Assembly: GCF_004134865.1 (NCBI RefSeq)
Contig: NZ_SDPO01000002.1
Location: forward strand, 868,001-932,000
Source of the DNA: Agromyces fucosus
Lineage (GTDB): Bacteria > Actinomycetota > Actinomycetes > Actinomycetales > Microbacteriaceae
Direction of reading: 5' to 3'
DNA: 64,000 nt
Shown here: positions 26,616 through 33,579 of the stretch, in pieces
How the letters are laid out: each line of letters opens with the position of its first letter
Numbering within the stretch: the stretch's first letter is position 1
The notes under the pieces: model-generated
Databases searched by the model: none
Told to the model about the DNA's origin: nothing
What the model saw: the letters and a program-made list of their open reading frames with translations, nothing else
Made by a program: the position numbers and the translations under genes

Positions 26616-26668
26616 CTGTGGTTCACCACAGCTCGTTTCAAGCGTAGACCCCGCACGAGGCCGCGCAA
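26616..26668 (-). promoter_or_regulatory. Promoter and hairpin of the envelope cassette
   Basis: Minus-strand TTGCGC (26663-26668), 16-bp spacer, TACGCT (26641-26646) forms a good promoter. The leader contains a perfect dyad CTGTGG-TTCA-CCACAG (26616-26631) just before the ribosome-binding site, able to fold in RNA or bind a dimeric protein. Confidence 0.55.
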
Positions 26669-26697
26669 GGGGGTTGCGTCGAAATATTCCGTTCCGG

Positions 26698-28239
26698 CTA
26701 TGCGTTGCCGTCGGGCTGCACCCGGCGGTGACGCACGCGTCGTGCAGCCTCGAGCGCATGGGGCACCACCGAGGCGAGACCGGTGCCGGCGACCCACGAG
26801 CCGGTCGCCTCGATGCCGGGCTCCGCGGCGAGCGCGTCCTCGAGCGCGTGCACCCGCTCGTGCTGACCGATGGTCGCCTGCGAGATGGCGTCGCGCCACA
26901 CGGTGCGGCCCGAGGCGCGGAGCATCCGCTCGTCGAGCTGCACGCCGAGCAGCAGTGAGGCATCCGCGAGCGCGAGCTCCGCGACCTCGGCGTCGGAACG
27001 CCCGTCGAGGGGGTTCGCCGCACCGGCGCGCCCGTAGGAGAGGCGCACGACGTGGCGGCCGCCCGCCTGCTCGGCCAGCCACGACCACTTCGCGGTCGAA
27101 TGGGTGAGGGCCTTCGCCGTCACCCCGGGCGCGTCGGCCGCGACGAGCACGCCGGTGCCGCGCGGGGCTGCATCGAGGGCGGGCGCGTCGAGGACGAGCG
27201 TGACGAGTTCGACGGAAGCGGCGGCGGGCCAGGCCGCGCCGTCGGCGTCGCTCGTGTGCGTCCAGCCGTCGAGCGCGTCGTCGACGAGCGAGAGCGCGGC
27301 ATGGCCCGAGGCGGCGAGCACGACGTCGGGGGCGGTCACCAGCATCCGGCCGGTCGAGGTCGTCGCGGTGACGAGCCATCCGGATGCCTCGGCCGACGAC
27401 ACGGCGTCGCGCTCGCGGGTCGCGGCGTCGCGCTCGAGGCCCGTGACCTCGGCGCCGCGCACGACCGTGACGCCGAAGCGTGCGAGCTCTCGTTCGAGGG
27501 CGTCGACGAGACGGTGCATGCCTCCGCGGATGCCGCGCACGGCGCTGCCGGCCTTCCGCTCCTCGAGAAGCTGCCCGACACCTCCCGACAGCGAACCGGT
27601 ACGCGTCATCGCCTCGTTGAGCCCGGGGGCGACGAGGTCGAGGTCGAGGGCGACGGGATCGGTCGAGTAGACGCCCGCGGAGATGGGCGTGACGAGCCGG
27701 TCGAGCACTGCCTGGCCCATGCGCTCACGCACCAGTTCGCCGAGGCTGCGGGCGCGGCCGATGCGGAGGATCGGCTTCACGCGGTCGAGGTAGGCGCGGA
27801 TCGCGCCGTTCCAGCCGATGATGCGCCGCACGTCGTCGCCGAGCGGGTTGGCCGGGATGCCGAGCATGCCCGTCTTCGGCAGCGGCGCCGCGTCGAGGCC
27901 CTGCTTGCCGGGCATCACGAGCCAGGCGCCGGCGGGGTTCGGGTTCTCGACGTCGGCGTCGAGGCCGAGGGAGCCGAGCAGTTCGGCGACCGTGCCGCCG
28001 CGGGTCGCGAACGACTCGGCTCCGCTGTCGAGCGTGAGCCCGTCGAGCTCGATGCGCCCGACGCATCCGCCGAGTTCCTCGCGGCGCTCGAGCAGGGTGA
28101 CCTGCAGACCGACCTTCGCGCACTCGAGTGCCGCGACGAGGCCGGCGACACCGCCGCCGATCACGACGACGTCGGCGGTGACATGCTCGACGACGGGCTC
28201 TGCGGCCGGGTCGCCCGCCGGCGTCGGGCGGTCGCTCAT
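26698..28239 (-). CDS. hemY: Coproporphyrinogen III oxidase (CgoX/HemY)
   Basis: Encodes 513 residues. In this pathway it oxidises coproporphyrinogen III to coproporphyrin III with oxygen and FAD. The FAD motif is VVVIGGGVAGLVAALECAKVG followed by LLERREELGGCVGR. PISAGVYSTDPVALDLDLVAP and IRGGMHRLVDAL are typical of the HemY family. Two insertions rich in Ala/Asp are low complexity. The ATG overlaps the hemE stop (28236-28239). The gene is separated from hemQ/hemH by the carotenoid region, unlike the compact hem clusters of many Gram-positives. Confidence 0.93.
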   Translation of the reverse strand: MSDRPTPAGDPAAEPVVEHVTADVVVIGGGVAGLVAALECAKVGLQVTLLERREELGGCVGRIELDGLTLDSGAESFATRGGTVAELLGSLGLDADVENPNPAGAWLVMPGKQGLDAAPLPKTGMLGIPANPLGDDVRRIIGWNGAIRAYLDRVKPILRIGRARSLGELVRERMGQAVLDRLVTPISAGVYSTDPVALDLDLVAPGLNEAMTRTGSLSGGVGQLLEERKAGSAVRGIRGGMHRLVDALERELARFGVTVVRGAEVTGLERDAATRERDAVSSAEASGWLVTATTSTGRMLVTAPDVVLAASGHAALSLVDDALDGWTHTSDADGAAWPAAASVELVTLVLDAPALDAAPRGTGVLVAADAPGVTAKALTHSTAKWSWLAEQAGGRHVVRLSYGRAGAANPLDGRSDAEVAELALADASLLLGVQLDERMLRASGRTVWRDAISQATIGQHERVHALEDALAAEPGIEATGSWVAGTGLASVVPHALEAARRVRHRRVQPDGNA

Positions 28240-29396
28240 GCCGAGGCCCCGTGCACGAGTTCGACGACGCGCGTCAGCACCGTCGGGTCGGTCTCGGGCG
28301 GCACGCCGTGCCCGAGGTTGAAGACGTGCGCGGGAGCGGCCTGCCCACGGCGGAGCACGTCGCGCACGGCCGCCTCGAGCACGGGCCACGGGGCGGCGAG
28401 CAGGGCCGGGTCGAGGTTGCCCTGCAGCGGCACGCCCTCGCCGACGCGCGCCGCGGCGACGTCGAGCGGGATGCGGTAGTCGACGCCCACCGTGTCGACG
28501 CCGATGCCGTGCATCGCGCCCAGCAGTTCGCCGGTGCCGACGCCGAAGTGCACGACGGGCACGCTGCGGGTGGTCGGTGCGGCATCGGCGCCGCCCGAGG
28601 CATCCGCGGTCTCGTAGGCGAGGTCGTGCACGTGGGCGAGCGCCGCCGCCGAGGCCGGGGCGACGTGCGTCTCGTAGTCGGCGAGCGAGATGGCGCCGGC
28701 CCACGAGTCGAAGAGCTGGGCGGCGGATGCCCCGGCGAGCACCTGCGTGCGCAGGAAGCGGCCGGTGAGCTCGGCGGTCCAGTCCATGAGCGCGCGCCAT
28801 GCGCCGGGATCGGCGTGCATGAGGGTGCGGGCGGCGAGGTGGTCCTTCGAGGGGCCGCCCTCGGTGAGGTACGCCGCGAGCGTGAACGGGGCGCCGGCGA
28901 AGCCGATGAGCGGCGTCGGGGTGCCCGAGCCGTTGTCGGTCGTGTTCAGCTCGGCGACCGTGCGGGCGACGGCCTCGGTGATGGGGGCGGATGCCTCGTC
29001 GAGCCGTGCAGGGTCGATCGCCGTGAGCTCGGCGACGCCCGCGGCATCCGCGTAGGCCCGCCCGAAGACCGGACCGCGACCCGGCTGGATCTCGACGTCG
29101 ACGCCCACGAGCTTCAGCGGCACGACGATGTCGCTGAAGAAGATGCCGGCGTCGACCCTGTGGCGGCGCACGGGCTGCAGCGTGATCTCGCTCGCCATCG
29201 CCGGGTCGAGGCAGGCGTCGAGCATGCGGGTGCCGACCCGGAGGTCGCGGTACTCGGGCAGCGAGCGCCCCGCCTGCCGCATGAACCAGACGGGTGTCGC
29301 GTCGGCACGCTCTCCCCGGTATGCGCGCACGAGTCGCGAGTCGGAGGTCAGGCCGGCGGAGAGCGGATGCTGCGGGGAGAGGATCACGCCTGACAT
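28236..29396 (-). CDS. hemE: Uroporphyrinogen decarboxylase
   Basis: Encodes 386 residues. It removes four acetate carboxyls from uroporphyrinogen III to give coproporphyrinogen III. The signature PVWFMRQAGRSLPEYR is intact, with the catalytic Asp region GIFFSDIVVPL and the later HVFNLGHGVPPETDP. A short Ala/Ser/Gly insertion lies near residue 275. The ATG at 29396 starts MSGVILSPQHPL. It heads the hemE-hemY pair, and two perfect 23-bp repeats lie 15-60 nt upstream of the start. I see no clear TAnnnT hexamer at leaderless distance. Confidence 0.95.
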   Translation of the reverse strand: MSGVILSPQHPLSAGLTSDSRLVRAYRGERADATPVWFMRQAGRSLPEYRDLRVGTRMLDACLDPAMASEITLQPVRRHRVDAGIFFSDIVVPLKLVGVDVEIQPGRGPVFGRAYADAAGVAELTAIDPARLDEASAPITEAVARTVAELNTTDNGSGTPTPLIGFAGAPFTLAAYLTEGGPSKDHLAARTLMHADPGAWRALMDWTAELTGRFLRTQVLAGASAAQLFDSWAGAISLADYETHVAPASAAALAHVHDLAYETADASGGADAAPTTRSVPVVHFGVGTGELLGAMHGIGVDTVGVDYRIPLDVAAARVGEGVPLQGNLDPALLAAPWPVLEAAVRDVLRRGQAAPAHVFNLGHGVPPETDPTVLTRVVELVHGASA

Positions 29397-29410
29397 TGTC
29401 TCGTATCGGC

Positions 29411-29456
29411 CTGAGTGAAGATCCGGCGATCGGCTGAGTGAAGATCCGGCGATCGG
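29411..29456. repeat. Two perfect tandem 23-bp repeats upstream of hemE
   Basis: The unit begins CTGAGTGAAGATCCGG and ends CGATCGG; copies at 29411-29433 and 29434-29456 are identical. They end 15 nt before the hemE ATG and lie in the gap to the SGNH gene. Confidence 0.8.
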
Positions 29457-29486
29457 ATGCAGCACCAAGATCGATCAGCTGCAGGC

Positions 29487-30311
29487 TCAGCGCTCGGGCC
29501 CAGCCAGCATCTCGAGCACATGCGCCGCGAGCGTCGCCTGCGCCGTGAGCTGCGGGTGGAGGCCGTCGTCGAGAAGGGGCAACGGGCCGGAAGCGTCCGC
29601 CGGGTCGATGACGAGGTCTCCCGGCTCGGCCACCACTCGCAGGATCGCGGCGGTGCCGCGCACGTCGGCGTCGGTCCAGGCGAGCCCGGTCCCGCCGAGA
29701 TAGGGGTGGGCGGCGACCTGCTGCTCGTCGATCGGCGTCGGCGCGACCCAGATCCAGCGCACGCCGGGCGCGCTCGCGGCGTCGCGGCGGATGAGCTGCA
29801 GGTTGCGGGTGGTCTCGGCGGTGCTCACGAGCCGGTCACCGCCTGCGCCGGGAAAGCGACGGGCGTCGTTGGTCCCGAGCATGCAGAAGACGACGTCGGG
29901 TTGCCGGCGCCGGACAGCGGGAAGGCTCGCGAGGGTCTGCGTGGACGTGGACCCCGAGATCGCGAGGTTCTCGAACTGCAGCTCGAGTTGCGGCCGCTCG
30001 GAGGCGAACAGCTCGGTGAACAGCTCGAACCACGAGAGCCGATCGGCCGTCGTGCTCTCGCCGAGCGCGAGGATTCGCGCGCCGGTTGCGAACGGCCCTC
30101 GGCCGAGTGCGGCCTGCGCCGACGGCGCTGCTGCCAGGCGACGCACGGCGTCGGTGCGCTGGGCGTCGAGGGCGTGCACCGCGTCGGCGTAGGCCTGTGG
30201 ATCAGCGCCGAAGACGCCCGCCCTCGCGGCGTCGTCCATCGCCCAGGCATAGGGAAGGGAGCGCTCCGGCCGCTCGAAGCGCACGAGCTTGTCGAGCATC
30301 GCATCCCTCAC
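29487..30311 (-). CDS. SGNH/GDSL hydrolase-family protein
   Basis: Encodes 274 residues. The SGNH blocks are visible: block I as ILALGESTTADRLSW (GES in place of GDS, nucleophile Ser), block II Gly in NLAISGST, block III FCMLGTNDARR with the oxyanion Asn, and block V DDGLHP with the catalytic Asp and His. About 70 residues of N-terminal extension (VRDAMLDKLVRFERPERSLPYAW) precede block I. No signal peptide, so likely cytoplasmic. The GTG at 30311 overlaps the upstream membrane-gene stop. Esterase or acyl-hydrolase activity is expected; substrate unknown. Confidence 0.75.
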   Translation of the reverse strand: MRDAMLDKLVRFERPERSLPYAWAMDDAARAGVFGADPQAYADAVHALDAQRTDAVRRLAAAPSAQAALGRGPFATGARILALGESTTADRLSWFELFTELFASERPQLELQFENLAISGSTSTQTLASLPAVRRRQPDVVFCMLGTNDARRFPGAGGDRLVSTAETTRNLQLIRRDAASAPGVRWIWVAPTPIDEQQVAAHPYLGGTGLAWTDADVRGTAAILRVVAEPGDLVIDPADASGPLPLLDDGLHPQLTAQATLAAHVLEMLAGPER

Positions 30312-31093
30312 GACCGCGGCTCCGAGGTCGCGTCGGAACGGTTGCGCGCGGGCCGCGCGACATCCGCTCGCCGCAGTGGAAGCAGGAATGCGCAGAGCAC
30401 GATCCACGCGAACGAGGGGAAGCGCACGATCGGCAGCAGCACCGCGAGCTCGGGGATCGCGACCACGAGCGTTGCGACCATGGCGAGGCCGGCCAGCACA
30501 AGTCCCGCCCACGCGTGCCAGCGCGGCAGCAGGCCGGCCAGCAGTCCCGGTACGGCGAGCCCGGCGATGAGGAGGCCGAGGGGCACGATGAACCCCGGGC
30601 CGCCGGCGAAGAACGCCAGGTCGTGCAGGAGGCGCACGATGCCGGGCTCCTCGAGCAGTTCCGGTCGCGTGAGCGCCCAGCTGAAGCCGGCCGACAACGC
30701 CATCGACGCCGCGGCGATGATGCCTCCGGCGAAGCCGATCGACACCCCCGGTGCGCGCACGCCGAGCTGGGTGAGTCGCGTCGTCGCGGCGGCCGCGAAG
30801 ATCGCGAGCGGCACGGATGCCGCGAACTGCAGCAGCGCCGCGATCAGCACCGAGAGCTCGTGCTCACGGAAGTAGGCGACGATCGCATCGCCGTCACCGA
30901 ACGGCGACGGGTAGGTCGCGCCGCCGGCGAGCACGGTCGGCAGCACGATCGAGGCCATCGAGAGCGCGACGACGACGATCGCGAGAGGCGGCAACGGCGG
31001 CCCTGCTGGTGCGCGCCGCGCGCCGGTGGACGAGGCGGAGTGCTGGGACTCGGCCGCGGCGGTTCCGACCGCCGCATCATTCGTTCTGTGCAT
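30308..31093 (-). CDS. Multi-pass membrane protein under MarR control
   Basis: Encodes 261 residues with about six to seven membrane helices, for example LAIVVVALSMASIVLPTVLAGG, VLIAALLQFAASVPLAIFAAAA and a Gly-rich IGFAGGIIAAASMALSAGFSW. It resembles uncharacterised DUF4386-like actinobacterial membrane proteins, though I am not sure of the family. I prefer ATG 31093: TATGAA ends 7 nt upstream (leaderless), while the alternative ATG 31105 lies inside that hexamer. A perfect dyad covers this promoter and the divergent marR gene starts at 31146. It is coupled to the SGNH hydrolase. Confidence 0.65.
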   Translation of the reverse strand: MHRTNDAAVGTAAAESQHSASSTGARRAPAGPPLPPLAIVVVALSMASIVLPTVLAGGATYPSPFGDGDAIVAYFREHELSVLIAALLQFAASVPLAIFAAAATTRLTQLGVRAPGVSIGFAGGIIAAASMALSAGFSWALTRPELLEEPGIVRLLHDLAFFAGGPGFIVPLGLLIAGLAVPGLLAGLLPRWHAWAGLVLAGLAMVATLVVAIPELAVLLPIVRFPSFAWIVLCAFLLPLRRADVARPARNRSDATSEPRS

Positions 31094-31095
31094 GT

Positions 31096-31119
31096 AATCA
31101 TTCATAGCACAGAATGATT
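31096..31119. promoter_or_regulatory. Perfect inverted repeat, candidate MarR operator
   Basis: AATCATTC (31096-31103), 8-nt spacer, GAATGATT (31112-31119). It overlaps the minus-strand -10 region of the membrane gene and lies just upstream of marR's own -10 TAGAGT (31133-31138). Geometry fits a MarR dimer repressing both. Confidence 0.7.
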
Positions 31120-31145
31120 CATCCGCAACTGGTAGAGTCGTCGAC

Positions 31146-31637
31146 ATGGAGACGACCGCGCACGAGGCACCGTTCCGGCCGCCCGCCGACCGCGTCGGAT
31201 TCCTGCTCTCGCAGGTCGGCGCCTTCGCCTCGACACGCTTCGCCGAACGCCTCGCCGAGCTCGACGTGCAGCCGAGCGATGTCGGACTGCTGCGCATGAT
31301 CGCGGTCGAGCCCGGCCTCAGCCAGCAGTCGCTCGCTCGCAAGCTCGGCGTGGTCCCGAGTCGCGTCGTCGCACTCGTGGACGCGCTCGAGCGCAAGGAG
31401 CTCGTCACCCGCACCCGCAGCACCACGGATCGACGCACGCACGAACTGCATCTCGCCGACCGCGGTCGCGATGTGATGGCGCAGATGCGCCGCATCGGCC
31501 GCGAGCACGAGGATGATCTCGTCGCCGAGCTCAGCCAGGAGGAGCGGCAGACGCTCGGGCGGCTGCTCGCGCGCATCGCGGCCGCTCATGAGCTCGATCC
31601 CGAGGTGCATCCCGGCTATCGGGCATCGCGCGGCTGA
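31146..31637 (+). CDS. MarR-family transcriptional regulator
   Basis: Encodes 163 residues. MarR fold is clear: FLLSQVGAFASTRFAERLAEL, the helix-turn-helix QQSLARKLGVVPSRVVALVDALERKELV, and the wing TRTRSTTDRRTHELHLADRG. TAGAGT ends 7 nt before the ATG, predicting a leaderless transcript. A perfect inverted repeat in the divergent promoter is a likely operator, so it probably represses itself and the membrane/SGNH unit. Inducer unknown. Confidence 0.87.
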   Translation: METTAHEAPFRPPADRVGFLLSQVGAFASTRFAERLAELDVQPSDVGLLRMIAVEPGLSQQSLARKLGVVPSRVVALVDALERKELVTRTRSTTDRRTHELHLADRGRDVMAQMRRIGREHEDDLVAELSQEERQTLGRLLARIAAAHELDPEVHPGYRASRG

Positions 31638-31670
31638 GTCCACCCCGGATCCCGTCGGAATCGCACCGCC

Positions 31671-31728
31671 TTGCAGTGCAACAAAAACATTGCACTTCGT
31701 GAGGAGTAGTGCAACGATTGCATTGCAC
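31671..31728. promoter_or_regulatory. Cluster of TTGCA/TGCAA half-sites upstream of SRPBCC-arsR
   Basis: Half-sites at 31671-31675, 31677-31681, 31690-31694, 31710-31714, 31718-31722 and 31723-31727 form dyads TTGCA-G-TGCAA and TGCAA-CGA-TTGCA. The stretch is much AT-richer than its surroundings and ends about 30 nt before the SRPBCC start. Confidence 0.7.
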
Positions 31729-31758
31729 ATCATTCAGCACGGCACTCGAGGAGGACGC

Positions 31759-32259
31759 ATGAACGGCACCACCGGATCACTCGACCGGATCGAACAGCAG
31801 ATCGACATCGACGCCTCGGCGGAGCGCGTGTGGGAGCTCGTCTCCACCGCAGGCTGGTGGATCAACGACGACAGAGTCGTCGAGCACCGCATCGAGGAAG
31901 AGGGCTCGCGCGTCGTCGTTCACGACGAGAAGTGGGGCTCGTTCACGCTCGGCGTCGAATCGCTCGACGCCCCGCGCTACGCCGCGTTCCGGTGGTTCAA
32001 CGCGCCCCCCGCCTCAGCCGAGCCGGACCCCGCACTCGATGCACTCACGTCGACGCTCGTCGAGTTCTGGATCGAGGAACGCGCCGACGGCGGTGTCGTA
32101 CTGCGCGTCGCCGAGAGCGGATTCGAGGGGCTCGACCGCAGCGCCGAGGAGCGCCGCAGGATGTTCGACGAGAACACCGAGGGCTGGGCCATCGAACTCG
32201 AGTACGCGCGCGACCACGTCGCGAACGAGACCTCGGTCGACGTCGCGGCGGGTCGATGA
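31759..32259 (+). CDS. SRPBCC (START-like) domain protein, AHSA1/activator type
   Basis: Encodes 166 residues with the helix-grip pattern of the AHSA1-like SRPBCC group: RIEQQIDIDASAERVWELVSTAGWW at the start, AAFRWFNAPP in the middle, and EERRRMFDENTEGWAIEL in the long C-terminal helix. Such proteins bind hydrophobic ligands in a deep pocket. The ATG has GAGGAG seven bases upstream. It is translationally coupled to an ArsR gene (ATGA overlap 32256-32259), a very common pairing in actinobacteria. The pocket protein may handle or sense the same ligand as the regulator, which is inference. Confidence 0.85.
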   Translation: MNGTTGSLDRIEQQIDIDASAERVWELVSTAGWWINDDRVVEHRIEEEGSRVVVHDEKWGSFTLGVESLDAPRYAAFRWFNAPPASAEPDPALDALTSTLVEFWIEERADGGVVLRVAESGFEGLDRSAEERRRMFDENTEGWAIELEYARDHVANETSVDVAAGR

Positions 32260-32576
32260 CCATCGGCACCGAGAGCCTCCCTGCCGCGTTCGCCGCCCTG
32301 GGCGACGACACGCGGTGGGGACTCCTGCAGCGACTCGGCACGGCGCCCGCCTCGGCGACGGCACTCGCGGCCGACCAGCCGATCAGCAGGCAGGCCGTCG
32401 CCCGGCACCTCGAGGTGCTGCGCGAGGCCGGTCTCGTCGAGACCGAGATCCATGGCCGCGAGGTGCGCTACCGCGCGATCGGGTCGCGCCTGAGCGCCCT
32501 CGCGCGCGACCTCGACGCCCTCGCACAGGGGTGGGAGAGCCGCCTGCGCTCGATCAAGGCGGCTGCTGAGGGGTAA
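32256..32576 (+). CDS. ArsR-family regulator
   Basis: Encodes 106 residues, a single winged helix: FAALGDDTRWGLLQRLGTAP, recognition region QPISRQAVARHLEVLREAGLVE, and wing EIHGREVRYRAIGSRL. No cysteine metal site (ELCVCDL type) is present, so it is not a metal sensor of the ArsR/SmtB kind. Its start overlaps the SRPBCC stop. The TTGCA-rich region upstream of the pair is the probable operator for autoregulation. Confidence 0.88.
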   Translation: MTIGTESLPAAFAALGDDTRWGLLQRLGTAPASATALAADQPISRQAVARHLEVLREAGLVETEIHGREVRYRAIGSRLSALARDLDALAQGWESRLRSIKAAAEG

Positions 32577-32728
32577 CCGCAGGACGACCGGGACTCGTTC
32601 GGCCGATTCGTTCGGAAGCCTTACATTCGCGCTCCCATCAGCGCTATGGTCGAGACGTTGTGCGCCCCCGAGCACGACGACGCACGAGCCCCCGGGCACG
32701 TGCGCCTCCGCATCCCACGGAGAATCAC

Positions 32729-32800
32729 ATGTCCCCACTGCGCCTGTCGTCCCCCCGCCTGCCATACCCCGCTCCCCGAGCCACGCGAGCCATGCGATGA
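32729..32800 (+). CDS. Possible 23-residue leader peptide
   Basis: ATG 32729 to TGA 32800 reads 23 codons (MSPLRLSSPRLPYPAPRATR then AMR). A good ribosome-binding site (GGAGAATCAC-ATG) precedes it, and its stop overlaps the next ATG as ATGA at 32797-32800. The downstream membrane gene has no ribosome-binding site of its own, so coupling through this peptide is plausible. It is rich in Pro and Arg and uses CGA, CCA and GCT codons that neighbours avoid. TACATT (32622-32627) is a possible -10. The short length means chance cannot be excluded. Confidence 0.4.
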   Translation: MSPLRLSSPRLPYPAPRATRAMR

Positions 32801-33522
32801 ACGCGGCCGCACCGCATCGCACCGGCGTCACCTTCATGGTCGCCGCCGCCGCCGCGATCGTCATCGGAGCGCTCATCGCCGGATCGGGCTTCCTCGACCG
32901 CGTGATGTTCCGACTCCCCGAGATCCCGGGCGGCGAACGCATCGCCGTCGGCGTCTCCGTGCTCGCGCTCATCACCGCGCTGGTCTGGATGCTGGTGCGC
33001 CTCGGCGAGCTGGGCCGGGCCCGTTCGCGTCGCCGCGCCCTCGAGGCCAGCGTTCGCGGCGAGGTGAGCTGCGGCATCCGTCGCCGTGAGCTCGTCGCCC
33101 GCCTGAACGAGCTGACGACGGATGACGCGCCGCCGATCGCACTCGCGGCGCGCTACTCGATCGTGGCCGACGAACTCGGCGTCGCGTTCTGGAACGGCGG
33201 GCGCCGCCCGCGTCGCGCCGCGCAGTTCGCGTGGCGCGAGGTCCGCGGCATCCGCAGCGATTCGCTCATCGCGGGCGAGACGGTGCTCTCCGTGCTCGTG
33301 CTGCGCGTGCGCCGCGCCGGCGTGAGCGTCGAGCTGCCGATCGTGCTCGCCGCGGAACGACCGGGCCGGTACGCGCTCTCCGACGCCCCGTTCTTCGCCG
33401 TGGTTCGCAGCTGGAAGGCCAAGCACCGCGAAGCGCTCGCGGCCGAGGGCCTCGAACTGCCGCCGCTCACGGCGCCGATCCAGATCATCCCGCAGAACGC
33501 GGGGGCGCTCGCCGGTCGCTGA
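32797..33522 (+). CDS. Two-helix membrane protein with cytosolic PH-like region, unknown
   Basis: Encodes 241 residues. Two membrane helices (about 13-34 and 50-70) are followed by a soluble part containing ARYSIVADELGVAFWNGGRRP, WREVRGIRSDSLIAG and VSVELPIVLAAERPG. The strand-rich pattern after the helices is reminiscent of bacterial PH-type (bPH2/YdbS) membrane proteins but I cannot confirm it. The start lacks a ribosome-binding site and overlaps the stop of a 23-codon ORF. It precedes hemA by 57 nt, but hemA has its own promoter. Confidence 0.6.
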   Translation: MNAAAPHRTGVTFMVAAAAAIVIGALIAGSGFLDRVMFRLPEIPGGERIAVGVSVLALITALVWMLVRLGELGRARSRRRALEASVRGEVSCGIRRRELVARLNELTTDDAPPIALAARYSIVADELGVAFWNGGRRPRRAAQFAWREVRGIRSDSLIAGETVLSVLVLRVRRAGVSVELPIVLAAERPGRYALSDAPFFAVVRSWKAKHREALAAEGLELPPLTAPIQIIPQNAGALAGR

Positions 33523-33567
33523 GTTTCCCTCGGAGTCGCTCTGGGCGAACCCGGATTCGACGGCGAG

Positions 33568-33573
33568 TAGAAT
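33568..33573 (+). promoter_or_regulatory. -10 element TAGAAT of hemA, leaderless
   Basis: TAGAAT, a near-consensus hexamer, ends 6 nt before the GTG at 33580. No purine-rich ribosome-binding site occurs in CCCTTC, so the first enzyme of heme synthesis is probably translated from a leaderless message. Confidence 0.6.
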
Positions 33574-33579
33574 CCCTTC

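Noticed and set aside
32646-33089. Open frame with a CPHC motif starting at 32646 upstream of and over the membrane gene
   Set aside because: It runs into a different frame over a real gene and becomes Arg/His-rich; the CxxC is likely chance. The 23-codon ORF fits the signals better.
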